Shown here piece by piece: positions 26,773 through 34,690 of a DNA stretch of 48,375 nt (the stretch's first letter is position 1; every line of letters begins with the position of its first letter). The stretch spans positions 1-48,375 of the forward strand of contig SUXD01000018.1 in assembly GCA_015061145.1 (NCBI GenBank), written 5' to 3'. Source of the stretch: Bacteroidales bacterium (GTDB lineage: Bacteria; Bacteroidota; Bacteroidia; Bacteroidales; Paludibacteraceae). Made by a program: the position numbers and the translations under genes. The notes under the pieces are model-generated. The model ran no database searches. It was not told the DNA's origin and saw only the letters and a program-made list of their open reading frames with translations.

Positions 26773-27330
26773 TTACAGCAACTTTTCCATCTTTTCGTAA
26801 TCATAATCAAAGATATGCAGCATACCTTTCTTTTCAAACCCCAAGGAGCGATACAAAACGAATGCCGGCGTATTGTCGGGAGCGACAGCCAATGTGATGA
26901 GCGAATGCCCTTGCGCAGATGCCATTCCCAACACTTTTTCCAAAAGTTGTCGTGCAACGCCTTTTCTTCTAAAAGCAGGCAACACGGAAAGCGAATCCAA
27001 ATAAAATTCCCCGGCGCATGTCTCATCCTGCATTCCGGTCAAATCATAACCCATCATATCTTTCAGCACGTCAAAAGTGCGCTGACGCCACAATGCGTAA
27101 TTTGCGCCGTCATAAGCCAACAGCATTCCCGCAGCAACACCTCCGCACTCGGCAATCCATGCGTTGCGCCAACTGTAAAGCACTTCATCCATAGCGCTTA
27201 TCGCCGTCATACATTCGACAATCTTGTCATCAGGATTCTCCACACCCAATGCCGAAATAACTCTGAGCGCCACAAACGGAGCATCGGCAACATCAGCCCG
27301 TCTTATCCTTATTTTCTCTTGCGTTTGCAT
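26773..27330 (-). CDS. GNAT family N-acetyltransferase
   Basis: A 185-residue acetyltransferase. The acetyl-CoA pyrophosphate loop R-R-K-G-V-A-R-Q-L-L follows L-D-S-L-S-V-L-P-A-F, and the C-terminal N-T-P-A-F-V-L-Y-R-S-L-G-F-E is the usual end of the GNAT fold. The substrate cannot be predicted. The ATG at 27330 (M-Q-T-Q-E-K-I-R-I-R-R-A) sits just downstream of a -7 element at 27334-27341, which excludes the longer frame starting at 27387. Confidence 0.85.
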   Translation of the reverse strand: MQTQEKIRIRRADVADAPFVALRVISALGVENPDDKIVECMTAISAMDEVLYSWRNAWIAECGGVAAGMLLAYDGANYALWRQRTFDVLKDMMGYDLTGMQDETCAGEFYLDSLSVLPAFRRKGVARQLLEKVLGMASAQGHSLITLAVAPDNTPAFVLYRSLGFEKKGMLHIFDYDYEKMEKLL

Positions 27331-27333
27331 ACA

Positions 27334-27341
27334 CAAATATA
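27334..27341 (-). promoter_or_regulatory. -7 element of the GNAT gene
   Basis: TATATTTG on the minus strand, only 3 nt before the chosen ATG. If used, the message would be leaderless or nearly so. Confidence 0.4.
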
Positions 27342-27405
27342 CAATTTTATGACCAAACACTAAAAAAAACTCTCTTCGTTTTCGCACATTGTGATTTTAA
27401 TGCAT

Positions 27406-27413
27406 TATTTTTG
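27406..27413 (+). promoter_or_regulatory. -7 element of the polyprenol mannosyltransferase-like gene
   Basis: TATTTTTG, 17 nt before the ATG at 27431. Confidence 0.45.
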
Positions 27414-27430
27414 TAAAAAAACAACACACA

Positions 27431-28174
27431 ATGTCAGACAGCATTATTCTTATTCCGACATACAACGAAAAGGAAAATATCGAAAATATTATCCGATATG
27501 TGTTTAACCTCAAAAAGGATTTCGACATTCTCATCATCGACGACAATTCGCCCGACGGCACTGCCAACATCGTTAAGAAACTGCAAGAAGAATTCCACGA
27601 TCGCCTGTTTTTGATTGAGCGGGAAGGAAAACTCGGTCTCGGCACCGCCTACATCACCGGGTTCAAATGGTCCATCGCACATAAATATGATTTTATATTT
27701 GAAATGGACGCCGATTTCTCGCACAACCCCGACGACCTCATTCGTCTGTATGACGCGTGCGCAACGGGCGGAGCCGATGTGGCTATAGGTTCACGCTACA
27801 TCAGCGGCGTGAATGTCGTAAACTGGCCGATGGGCCGTGTACTGATGTCATATTTCGCTTCGAAATATGTACGGATGATTCTGGGTGTAAAAATTGCCGA
27901 CACTACTGCCGGGTTCAAATGCTACCGCCGCGAAGTGCTAGAAACTATTGAACTGGACAAAATTCAGTTTAAGGGATACGCCTTCCAAATAGAAATGAAA
28001 TTCACAGCCTACAAATGCGGATTCAATGTAGTGGAAGTTCCTATCATCTTCACCAACCGTGTGCTGGGCACTTCAAAAATGAATTCCAGCATCTTCGGCG
28101 AAGCTGTTTTTGGCGTCATTCAACTGAAATGGCAAAGTTTCTTCCGTAAATATCCACAAAAAAAACGGGAATAG
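27431..28174 (+). CDS. Polyprenol monophosphomannose synthase-like glycosyltransferase (GT2)
   Basis: A 247-residue GT-A fold enzyme that moves a sugar from a nucleotide donor to a polyprenyl phosphate. The DPM1-like pattern is complete: I-I-L-I-P-T-Y-N-E-K-E-N-I at the start, D-D-N-S-P-D-G-T-A, the metal-binding E-M-D-A-D-F-S-H-N-P, and G-S-R-Y-I-S-G-G/V-type segments. No C-terminal membrane helices follow, so it is of the short, peripheral type. Mannose is the expected sugar from the family. The product would feed envelope glycosylation. It is 70 nt upstream of the dihydroorotase gene in the same direction. Confidence 0.88.
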   Translation: MSDSIILIPTYNEKENIENIIRYVFNLKKDFDILIIDDNSPDGTANIVKKLQEEFHDRLFLIEREGKLGLGTAYITGFKWSIAHKYDFIFEMDADFSHNPDDLIRLYDACATGGADVAIGSRYISGVNVVNWPMGRVLMSYFASKYVRMILGVKIADTTAGFKCYRREVLETIELDKIQFKGYAFQIEMKFTAYKCGFNVVEVPIIFTNRVLGTSKMNSSIFGEAVFGVIQLKWQSFFRKYPQKKRE

Positions 28175-28244
28175 GCCAAACTAAAGTCAAAAGATAATAA
28201 AAGAAAGTCATTGCAAGACTTTCAACTCTAAAAACCATAAAAAA

Positions 28245-29582
28245 ATGCTTATCCACAACGCAAAAATCATCAACGAGGGGAAAAGCTTCACTGGCTCTGT
28301 GCTCATCAAAGACGGAAACATCGAGAAAATTTTCCGCGAAGAAGTCCCCGAAAAAATTCTGAAAGAAAACACTACCATCGAAGCTGAAGGATTATGGCTG
28401 ATTCCGGGCACCATTGACGAACATGTACACTTCCGCGAACCGGGACTGACCGAAAAAGCCGACATAGAAAGCGAATCGCGGGCAGCTGTAACGGGCGGCG
28501 TAACTTCCTTCATGGACATGCCCAATTGCAAACCGCAAACGACCACTCTCGAACTCGTGGAGCAAAAATGCGAAATAGCAGAAAAAAAATCATTGGCGAA
28601 CTACTCCTTTTACCTTGGCGCAACAAAAGACAACATTGCCGAAATAAAAAAAATCGACAAAAGAAACATCTGCGGCGTGAAACTATTTATGGGTTCTTCG
28701 ACTGGAAACATGCTTGTTGACGAAACTGAGAAATTATCTGAAATTTTCGCCGAAAGTCCTGTCATTATAGCCACTCACAACGAAGATACCGATATAATCA
28801 ATCAAAATGCGGAACGACTGAAAAGCGAACTGGGCGAAGACATCCCTGTGAAATACCACCCTGCTATCCGCTCAGAGGAAGCATGCTACCGTTCGACAGC
28901 TAAAGCTGTAGAATTGGCAAAAAAACATAATGCGAAATTGCATGTGATGCACATCAGCACAGCAAAAGAGCTGTCGCTTTTCGACAACAAAAAACCGCTT
29001 TCCGAAAAACGCATCACGGCAGAGACTTGCCCGCAATACCTGCTCTTTTCCGATGAAGACTACGAACGTTTGGGAGCTAAAATCAAATGCAATCCTGCCA
29101 TCAAGACAGCCAACGACCGCAACGCTCTGCAAAAAGCCCTGACTTCAAACATCATTGACACCATCGGAAGCGACCATGCGCCACATCTGCCCAAAGACAA
29201 GGAAGGCAATGCGCTCACCGCAACATCTGGAATGCCTCTGATACAGTTTTCGCTGCTTGCCATGCTCGACCTTGTAAAGAAAGGAACGCTGACACGCGAA
29301 ACGCTGGTAGAAAAAATGTGCCACAATCCTGCCATCATTTACAACATCAGCAAACGAGGTTTCATACGCAAAGGCTACCGCGCAGATTTGGTGCTGATAG
29401 ACCCAAACAAGCAAACCATTGTGAACGAAAACGACATACAGTCGAAATGCGGATGGTCGCCATTCTGCGGAATGACATTCAACGCCAAAATAACGCACAC
29501 CATCGTAAACGGAAATATTGTTTACGAAAACGGGGAAATCCATTCCGAACACAAAGGCGAAAGACTCACCTTCGACAGATAA
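28245..29582 (+). CDS. pyrC: Dihydroorotase
   Basis: A 445-residue amidohydrolase that closes carbamoyl-aspartate to dihydroorotate in pyrimidine synthesis. The metal-binding signature D-E-H-V-H-F-R-E-P-G lies near residue 60, followed by the family's second His cluster and I-G-S-D-H-A-P-H near residue 306. It belongs to the type I/III-like dihydroorotases (longer than E. coli PyrC at ~348). A strong terminator follows. Confidence 0.92.
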   Translation: MLIHNAKIINEGKSFTGSVLIKDGNIEKIFREEVPEKILKENTTIEAEGLWLIPGTIDEHVHFREPGLTEKADIESESRAAVTGGVTSFMDMPNCKPQTTTLELVEQKCEIAEKKSLANYSFYLGATKDNIAEIKKIDKRNICGVKLFMGSSTGNMLVDETEKLSEIFAESPVIIATHNEDTDIINQNAERLKSELGEDIPVKYHPAIRSEEACYRSTAKAVELAKKHNAKLHVMHISTAKELSLFDNKKPLSEKRITAETCPQYLLFSDEDYERLGAKIKCNPAIKTANDRNALQKALTSNIIDTIGSDHAPHLPKDKEGNALTATSGMPLIQFSLLAMLDLVKKGTLTRETLVEKMCHNPAIIYNISKRGFIRKGYRADLVLIDPNKQTIVNENDIQSKCGWSPFCGMTFNAKITHTIVNGNIVYENGEIHSEHKGERLTFDR

Positions 29583-29602
29583 TCGCAACAACGTCATAAG
29601 AA

Positions 29603-29630
29603 GAAACGCCTGCTGTTCAGCAGGCGTTTC
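29603..29630. terminator. Bidirectional terminator between pyrC and nspC
   Basis: A 12-bp perfect stem GAAACGCCTGCT / AGCAGGCGTTTC with a GTTC loop, followed by ACTTTTTT. It sits between the convergent pyrC and nspC genes. Confidence 0.85.
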
Positions 29631-29636
29631 ACTTTT

Positions 29637-30764
29637 TTATGACATTCTATTCTTATAATCTTCGTAACCAAACCTTCGCACGACATTCAATTCACCATCT
29701 TGCGTATAAATGGCGATGGAAGGATGAGAAATGCCGTTGAACATAGTTGTCTTCACCATGGTATAGTGAATCATATCCTCAAAAACTATTCTATCGCCTA
29801 CTTGCAACTCCTTGTCGAAAGACCAAGAACCATAGAAATCACCCGAAAGACAACTATTGCCGCCCATGCGATATGTCGGCTTGCCGGGCACCTCATCTGT
29901 AGCACCCACAATGGCAGGTTTGTACGGCATTTCAAGACAATCGGGCATGTGGCAGGCAAAAGACACATCAAGAATAGCAGTCTTCACGCCATGATTCTCC
30001 ACTATATCCTGTATGGTTGACACCAAAACGCCTGTACGCCAAGCGAAAGCGCTTCCCGGCTCCAGAATTATCTGCAGATGCGGATATTTCAACTGAAAAT
30101 TCTTCAGCGTGCGAATCAAATGCTCCACATCATATCCCTCGCGGGTCATCAGATGACCGCCTCCCATATTTAACCATTTTATGCGAGGAAACAAATGCGA
30201 GAATTTCTGTTCCACCACAGCCAATGTTTTTTCCAAATCGTACGACGACGACTCGCAAAGCGTATGAAAATGCAAACCATCAATGCCTTCGGGCAACACT
30301 TTCAGACTATCAGCAATGACCCCCAAGCGAGAGCCTGGCGCACAAGGATTGTACAAATCCGTTTCCACATCTGAAAATTCAGGATTGATGCGCAAACCGC
30401 ACGAAATGCCTTTCGACTTTGCCCGTTGGCTATATTTTTCATATTGCGCCACCGAGTTGAATGTGATATGACTGCTGCAATCGGCTATCGTCTCGAACTC
30501 ATCCTCGCGATACACCGGAGCATAAGTATGCGCCTTAGTGCCCATTTCTTCATACGCCAAACGCGCCTCGCTGAGCGAACTTGCCGTTGTGTATTTTATG
30601 TACTCTTTCACGATAGGGAATGCGCTCCACATGGCAAATGCCTTGAATGCCATGATGATTTCGACACCTGCATGCTCTTTTACAGAACGAATCAGTTCCA
30701 AATTTCTACGCAGTTTTTCTTCCTCAAGCACATAACACGGCGAAGGTATTTTCGTATAGTCCAT
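29637..30764 (-). CDS. nspC: Carboxynorspermidine/carboxyspermidine decarboxylase
   Basis: A 375-residue PLP enzyme of the alanine-racemase/ornithine-decarboxylase fold that performs the last step of the alternative spermidine route. The PLP Lys is in M-A-F-K-A-F-A-M-W (Lys ~41), and L-E-P-G-S-A-F-A-W near residue 235 and C-E-S-S near 168 match NspC. The preceding enzyme of the route, carboxynorspermidine synthase, is encoded about 4.7 kb away at 35446-36648 in the same direction, with accessory genes in between. The likely promoter lies inside the left 70-bp repeat at 30789-30818. Confidence 0.93.
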   Translation of the reverse strand: MDYTKIPSPCYVLEEEKLRRNLELIRSVKEHAGVEIIMAFKAFAMWSAFPIVKEYIKYTTASSLSEARLAYEEMGTKAHTYAPVYREDEFETIADCSSHITFNSVAQYEKYSQRAKSKGISCGLRINPEFSDVETDLYNPCAPGSRLGVIADSLKVLPEGIDGLHFHTLCESSSYDLEKTLAVVEQKFSHLFPRIKWLNMGGGHLMTREGYDVEHLIRTLKNFQLKYPHLQIILEPGSAFAWRTGVLVSTIQDIVENHGVKTAILDVSFACHMPDCLEMPYKPAIVGATDEVPGKPTYRMGGNSCLSGDFYGSWSFDKELQVGDRIVFEDMIHYTMVKTTMFNGISHPSIAIYTQDGELNVVRRFGYEDYKNRMS

Positions 30765-30783
30765 TTCGTTATAATTTTACACT

Positions 30784-30853
30784 TTTTCCAAAAATATTGC
30801 CATAATTTTGGAATACAATCCAAAAATATTGCCATAAATTTGGAAAAACAATC
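30784..30853. repeat. 70-bp direct repeat, left copy (two 32-bp-spaced dyads)
   Basis: Matches 32031-32100 at 67 of 70 positions in the same orientation. Each copy holds two units of CCAAAAATATTGCC followed by ATAAATTTGGAA, spaced 32 bp (about three helical turns). The unit's ends TTCCAAA / TTTGGAA are inverted. The right end lies 4 nt from the ATPase stop codon. Confidence 0.92.
30789..30818 (-). promoter_or_regulatory. nspC promoter inside the left 70-bp repeat
   Basis: On the minus strand TTG (30816-30818), 19 bp, then TATTTTTG (30789-30796), about 25 nt before the nspC ATG. A second TTG, 20 bp, TATTTTTG set lies one repeat unit upstream (30849-30851 and 30821-30828). Confidence 0.55.
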
Positions 30854-30857
30854 GTTT

Positions 30858-31985
30858 TTATATTAAGAATTGTAAATAATTTTCTCTCGTAACAACATCC
30901 TTTTGTGCGGGATTGTATGTTTCCAGAAACAGATTAGGAAATTTTACTGAATTTTTCCTTTCGTTCCATTTCAATTCAAACAAATGCAGCACACCGTTCT
31001 CCTCTTCTATATAATCTATTTCCTGCTTGTCCGTCGTTCGCCAGAAATAGGTGTTCATCATACGGTCTTCGTAGTGATTCTTCTTCATCCGCTCCACAAT
31101 AAAGAAATTTTCCCACAAAGCACCTTGGTCCTGCCGCAACTCCAATGGTGCAAACGCATTCAGCACTGCATTTCTCACTCCTAAATCGTAAAAATATATT
31201 TTCTTGCTTTTCGTCAATTCAGTACGAATATTGCGACTGAAACTCGACAAACGAAAAACGATGAAACACTTCTCCAATATATCAATATATTTCTCCACCG
31301 TTTTACTGTCGCTTCCCACCGTCTTTCCGATTTCATTGTAGGACACCTCGCTACCGACTTGCAACGCCAAAGCTACCAAAATCTTCTTCAAAACAGAAGA
31401 TTTACGGATTCCTTCAAGTTCTAAAATATCTTTATACAAATAACTATCTGCCAGCTCCTGCAACACTTTTTGAGATGATATATTACCATACAACACATCA
31501 GGATAACTGCCATAAATCAAACGTTGCTCCATACGCTCACGTACAGCAACCAGCCCCTCTGCCTCATATATTTCATCTGTAGAAATCGGGAAAAGATTAT
31601 ACACGATTTTACGTCCTGTAAGTGGTTCATCAAGTTTGTTACGCAAATCAAGAGATGATGATCCTGTAACCAACAATTGCACGTCAGGGAAATTGTCGGT
31701 TATCAATTTCAATGTCATACCGATATTTCCAACACGCTGAGCCTCATCTATCACCACTATCTTGCTATCGCGAATAAGCATTTTCAAATCAGCAAGCGAA
31801 ACACCCGACAACAGTCCTCGTGTCTCTTCTTGGTCACAATTCAACCATAATACTTTATCTTCGTATTGCTGCGTAAAAAGTTTGAACAAAGTAGATTTCC
31901 CCACTTGACGAGCACCAATAAGAATAACAGCCTTACCCTTACCCATGTAATTCGACAAAACATCCTGAAGTTTCCGTTTAATCAT
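30858..31985 (-). CDS. AAA_14/DUF4143-type ATPase
   Basis: A 375-residue protein. The N-terminal ATPase has Walker A G-A-R-Q-V-G-K-S-T-L (~24-33), Walker B I-V-V-I-D-E-A-Q-R and a sensor V-T-G-S-S-S-L-D-L. Around residues 215-240 V-S-Y-N-E-I-G-K-T-V-G-S-D-S-K-T-V-E-K forms a helix-turn-helix. The C-terminal DUF4143 part ends with I-D-Y-I-E-E...F-E-L-K-W, a D...E-x-K pattern like PD-(D/E)XK nucleases. Such ATPases are common, often multicopy and of unknown function in Bacteroidota and archaea. The gene is bracketed by two 70-bp direct repeats, which suggests it moves or is maintained as a unit. The ATG at 31985 is clear. Confidence 0.88.
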   Translation of the reverse strand: MIKRKLQDVLSNYMGKGKAVILIGARQVGKSTLFKLFTQQYEDKVLWLNCDQEETRGLLSGVSLADLKMLIRDSKIVVIDEAQRVGNIGMTLKLITDNFPDVQLLVTGSSSLDLRNKLDEPLTGRKIVYNLFPISTDEIYEAEGLVAVRERMEQRLIYGSYPDVLYGNISSQKVLQELADSYLYKDILELEGIRKSSVLKKILVALALQVGSEVSYNEIGKTVGSDSKTVEKYIDILEKCFIVFRLSSFSRNIRTELTKSKKIYFYDLGVRNAVLNAFAPLELRQDQGALWENFFIVERMKKNHYEDRMMNTYFWRTTDKQEIDYIEEENGVLHLFELKWNERKNSVKFPNLFLETYNPAQKDVVTRENYLQFLI

Positions 31986-32007
31986 AGCAACATATTTTTA
32001 CACATAG

Positions 32008-32015
32008 CAAAAATA
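32008..32015 (-). promoter_or_regulatory. -7 element of the DUF4143 ATPase gene
   Basis: TATTTTTG on the minus strand, 23 nt before the ATG at 31985, between the gene and the right 70-bp repeat. No good -33 was seen. Confidence 0.4.
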
Positions 32016-32030
32016 TCTATTCCTAACCAA

Positions 32031-32100
32031 TTTTCCAAAAATATTGCCATAAATTTGGAATATAATCCAAAAATATTGCCATAAATTTGGAAAAACTATC
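32031..32100. repeat. 70-bp direct repeat, right copy
   Basis: The second copy of the repeat at 30784-30853. Two of its three differences remove the minus-strand TTG triplets that act as -33 candidates in the left copy (now TTA and TAG). It lies between the AAA+ gene's terminator and the DUF4143 ATPase promoter. Confidence 0.92.
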
Positions 32101-32114
32101 ATAAATGTATAAAA

Positions 32115-32142
32115 AAAGACGAAAGAAATTGCCTTCGTCTTT
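32115..32142. terminator. Terminator of the AAA+ ATPase gene
   Basis: A 9-bp stem AAAGACGAA / TTCGTCTTT with a 10-nt loop. The A-run on its left becomes a U-run on the minus transcript. 7 nt beyond the AAA+ stop codon. Confidence 0.75.
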
Positions 32143-32148
32143 AAAATT

Positions 32149-33915
32149 TCATTTTAGATCATCTATGGTTATTTCTGAAAGAATTTTAGAATTCAAATTC
32201 GGCAGTGATGCCAACCTATTAGACTGCTGAGTAATGACTTTTTCAAATATATTCCGCACAAAACGCCCATTACCAAAATTTCTATCCTTATGGATCACAG
32301 AATCAGCAAAAAACTTTTGCAGATACACCTTTGCTTCATCCGTTATTGTATATTCTTCTTCTTTCATTTTTGACTCAAAAATTTTATACAAATCCTCTGC
32401 TGAATAATCTGAGAATTCTATATATCGACTAAAACGAGATTGCAACCCTGGATTTGAATCTATAAAAGTTTTCATCTCATCTGTATATCCTGCAAGGATT
32501 ACTATCAACCTATCTCTATTATCCTCCATCCGCTTCAACAAAGTTGCTATAGCTTCATTCCCATAGTCTATTTTAGATCCTACCGCTAACGAATATGCTT
32601 CATCAATAAACAATACACCATCTAATGCGGAATCAATGATTTTATTCGTCTTTACCGCCGTTTGACCAACATACTCAGCCACCAATCCAGAACGATCTGT
32701 CTCTACGAGATGCCCTCTTTCTATTATACCGAGATTTTTATATATTTCAGCAAGAATACGAGCAACTGTCGTTTTCCCTGTACCTGGATTTCCTGTAAAG
32801 ACACAATGATACGAAAGCGATGTTTGCTTTAAGCCTTGTTTGTCACGTTCTATTTGAACTTTTAAGAAATTTTCAAGTGATTTTATTTCCGACTTCACAG
32901 AATTTAAACCTATTAAAGAATTCAACTTTTCAATTGGATTACTTTGATTTTTTTCTGGCAAAACATCCTTTTCTTCTTGTTTAACAACTTTTTCTTTTTC
33001 TGTTACAACTTCACCTAAAAAAATCATTTGCAATTCCTCATCTGTTGACACTACAACATTCTTTCGTCCATTTGCCATTGTTTTTATAATCCCATAATCT
33101 TCCAAATGTTTTAGGTACTTTAGTACATCTTTTTGTTTTAATAAAAATTGAATTTGAAGATCATTTATAGTACATCTTTGTTTCTCAACAACATATCGAG
33201 CAATCTGAACAATCAAAATGTTTGAATCTGTAATCCCATATTTGAAATAATCTTTAACCTTAGTTCTATATTCAACATGATTTTCACTACTTTCTATTTG
33301 TCTTAGACAAGAAGTTTCACGCCATTCTATTTTATCATCAAATTTTGCTAAATTATTTGCATATTTTCTTAATAACTTTAAATACTCTATCTTAAAATCA
33401 TCATCATTTACCCAGTAAGCGAAGTCTTTTAACATATACTTATCTGGCATAGCTGCAAATTCTTGCTCTACATATGCACAAACTTTATCGTACTTTTCAA
33501 ATTCAAGCAAAACTGAAACATTCCTACTCATTGACAACCCTAGGCATCTACTTGCCCAATAGAAAACGCCCAAAGATTCTGGATCATCTTTGGAAACAAC
33601 TTTTTCCATCCGCACATAACAAGATAGAAGGTCATCTGTTACAAGATTTAACATTTCCACATCCAAATCACTACCCTTACACGAATCACGAAACACATTG
33701 TCGTTTTCTTTAATCTTTTGAGCTATAACAAAAATCTCATCAACAACCTCAAACATAACATTTTTATTGTTCTCTATTCGTTTTTCAATAAACTCATTTT
33801 TCGCCCGTTCCTCCTTATTTTCTATTATTTTATTATCAATTGTCTTATATGCTTTTATTACAGCTTTAACAACAAAAAAAATGATCCAAAAAATTATTAC
33901 AATAACTATCTCCAT
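32149..33915 (-). CDS. Membrane-anchored CbxX/SpoVK-type AAA+ ATPase with FtsK-gamma-like winged helix
   Basis: A 588-residue protein. Residues 3-22 form one membrane helix, then ~200 residues of charged helices. Residues ~231-290 (I-A-R-Y-V-V-E-K-Q-R-C-T...L-K-H-L-E-D-Y-G-I-I) resemble the FtsK gamma winged helix. The CbxX/CfxQ AAA+ domain follows: Walker A G-N-P-G-T-G-K-T-T (375-383), Walker B L-F-I-D-E-A-Y (435-441), sensor 1 L-A-G-Y-T-D-E, the Arg finger in P-G-L-Q-S-R-F and sensor 2 G-N-G-R-F-V-R-N. All catalytic residues are present. It is 2 nt downstream of a 170-residue partner gene. Both genes are far more AT-rich than their neighbours, which suggests acquisition. Function is unknown; remodelling of a membrane-proximal partner is a guess. 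Confidence 0.85.
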   Translation of the reverse strand: MEIVIVIIFWIIFFVVKAVIKAYKTIDNKIIENKEERAKNEFIEKRIENNKNVMFEVVDEIFVIAQKIKENDNVFRDSCKGSDLDVEMLNLVTDDLLSCYVRMEKVVSKDDPESLGVFYWASRCLGLSMSRNVSVLLEFEKYDKVCAYVEQEFAAMPDKYMLKDFAYWVNDDDFKIEYLKLLRKYANNLAKFDDKIEWRETSCLRQIESSENHVEYRTKVKDYFKYGITDSNILIVQIARYVVEKQRCTINDLQIQFLLKQKDVLKYLKHLEDYGIIKTMANGRKNVVVSTDEELQMIFLGEVVTEKEKVVKQEEKDVLPEKNQSNPIEKLNSLIGLNSVKSEIKSLENFLKVQIERDKQGLKQTSLSYHCVFTGNPGTGKTTVARILAEIYKNLGIIERGHLVETDRSGLVAEYVGQTAVKTNKIIDSALDGVLFIDEAYSLAVGSKIDYGNEAIATLLKRMEDNRDRLIVILAGYTDEMKTFIDSNPGLQSRFSRYIEFSDYSAEDLYKIFESKMKEEEYTITDEAKVYLQKFFADSVIHKDRNFGNGRFVRNIFEKVITQQSNRLASLPNLNSKILSEITIDDLK

Positions 33916-33917
33916 AT

Positions 33918-34430
33918 CTATTTTTTTAATATTACGGTATCTAAATTTTCAATTTTTGCACCACGATTTAAAGATTCTTTTGCTATTTCGTTCACTATAT
34001 CTAAGAATTCATCATAACTCAAGCCAAATAGTTCTTGTAAATCAACTTTCATCAAGGCCTCTTTTTTATCAATAACATCATCTTGATACATTTTTTTCAG
34101 TTGTTTTTTTAGAATCTCTTTTACCCTTCTTTGTTCACCGCATTTATAAAAATCTCCGTCTTCTATTCCACAAAAAGCTTTTAGCCATAGAATACACTTC
34201 ATTTCCAATTCAGTGAGAATATCATCATCTAAACACAGTTCTGCATAATCAAGAATTACTATTATCATAGGGGACTTCATGTCTGTTATCCGCCGAATTC
34301 CTAATTTTTCTAATACGGTATTCTTTTCTGCTATTCTACCCTCTTTAATTAAAGTTAATAACGACAACACATTTTCAGAATATCCCTTTTTCTGCATTAA
34401 TAGCGATATAGATTGTTTCAATTCTTCCAT
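33918..34430 (-). CDS. Helical partner protein of the AAA+ ATPase (unknown function)
   Basis: A 170-residue, entirely helical, acidic/basic-rich cytosolic protein with no signal peptide or membrane segment. I do not recognise the family with confidence. The C-terminal part (D-V-I-D-K-K-E-A-L-M-K-V-D-L-Q-E-L-F-G-L-S-Y-D) has the look of small helical TerB-like or adaptor domains, but this is weak. Its stop codon is 2 nt before the ATPase ATG, so the two are surely cotranscribed and probably act together. Base composition is as AT-rich as the ATPase gene. Confidence 0.7.
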   Translation of the reverse strand: MEELKQSISLLMQKKGYSENVLSLLTLIKEGRIAEKNTVLEKLGIRRITDMKSPMIIVILDYAELCLDDDILTELEMKCILWLKAFCGIEDGDFYKCGEQRRVKEILKKQLKKMYQDDVIDKKEALMKVDLQELFGLSYDEFLDIVNEIAKESLNRGAKIENLDTVILKK

Positions 34431-34465
34431 AATTTATTTGATATAAGAGTGATTTATACAACAAC

Positions 34466-34606
34466 AAAAAAACGCGGACTAAAACTCGTTCGCATTTTCA
34501 GGTATCGCCAAACACCCATATTTCCAAACAAGTAAAGCCCACGCATTGCGTGAGCATCAACTCTCTTTCTTGGAAACATTTCTAAATTTGGCGATTTTGA
34601 AAATGC
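34466..34606 (-). ncRNA. Candidate structured RNA (rod of four nested stems plus terminator; possibly 6S-like)
   Basis: On the minus strand 34606 to 34492 folds into one long rod: GCATTTTCA / TGAAAATGC (9 bp), TCGCCAAA / TTTGGCGA (8 bp), TTTCCAA / TTGGAAA (7 bp) and an apical GCTCACGC / GCGTGGGC (8 bp with one G-U) closed by AAT. A large internal loop lies below the apical stem. Directly after it GCGAAC / GTCCGC with one mismatch (34488-34493 with 34474-34479) is followed by T7, a likely terminator. No coding frame fits. A long hairpin with a central open loop is the shape of 6S RNA, but identity is not proven and the 5' end is unknown. Confidence 0.55.
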
Positions 34607-34690
34607 AAGATAGAAGTTAACGCTTCTTTATATTATGTTTTTTGTCCGTATTATGCCATAGGCAAAAAAATTATTTTTTTCCATTATCTA

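Larger units (their letters stand above)
30784..32100. mobile_element. Candidate 1.3-kb unit: DUF4143 ATPase between direct repeats
   Basis: One ATPase gene with long direct repeats at each end and no transposase or integrase. Recombination between the repeats would remove the gene and leave one 70-bp copy as the nspC promoter. Movement is inferred only from this arrangement. Confidence 0.4.

Noticed and set aside
30784-30853. CRISPR-like repeats
   Set aside because: Only two units per cluster with a 6-bp gap, no spacers and no cas genes; better explained as a dyad array or promoter repeat.
34431-34690. Transposon-like inverted repeats (miniature element) as explanation of the 34.5-kb rod
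   Set aside because: The nested, progressively shorter stems with matched internal loops and a terminator-like hairpin fit an RNA better than terminal inverted repeats; no flanking target duplication was seen.
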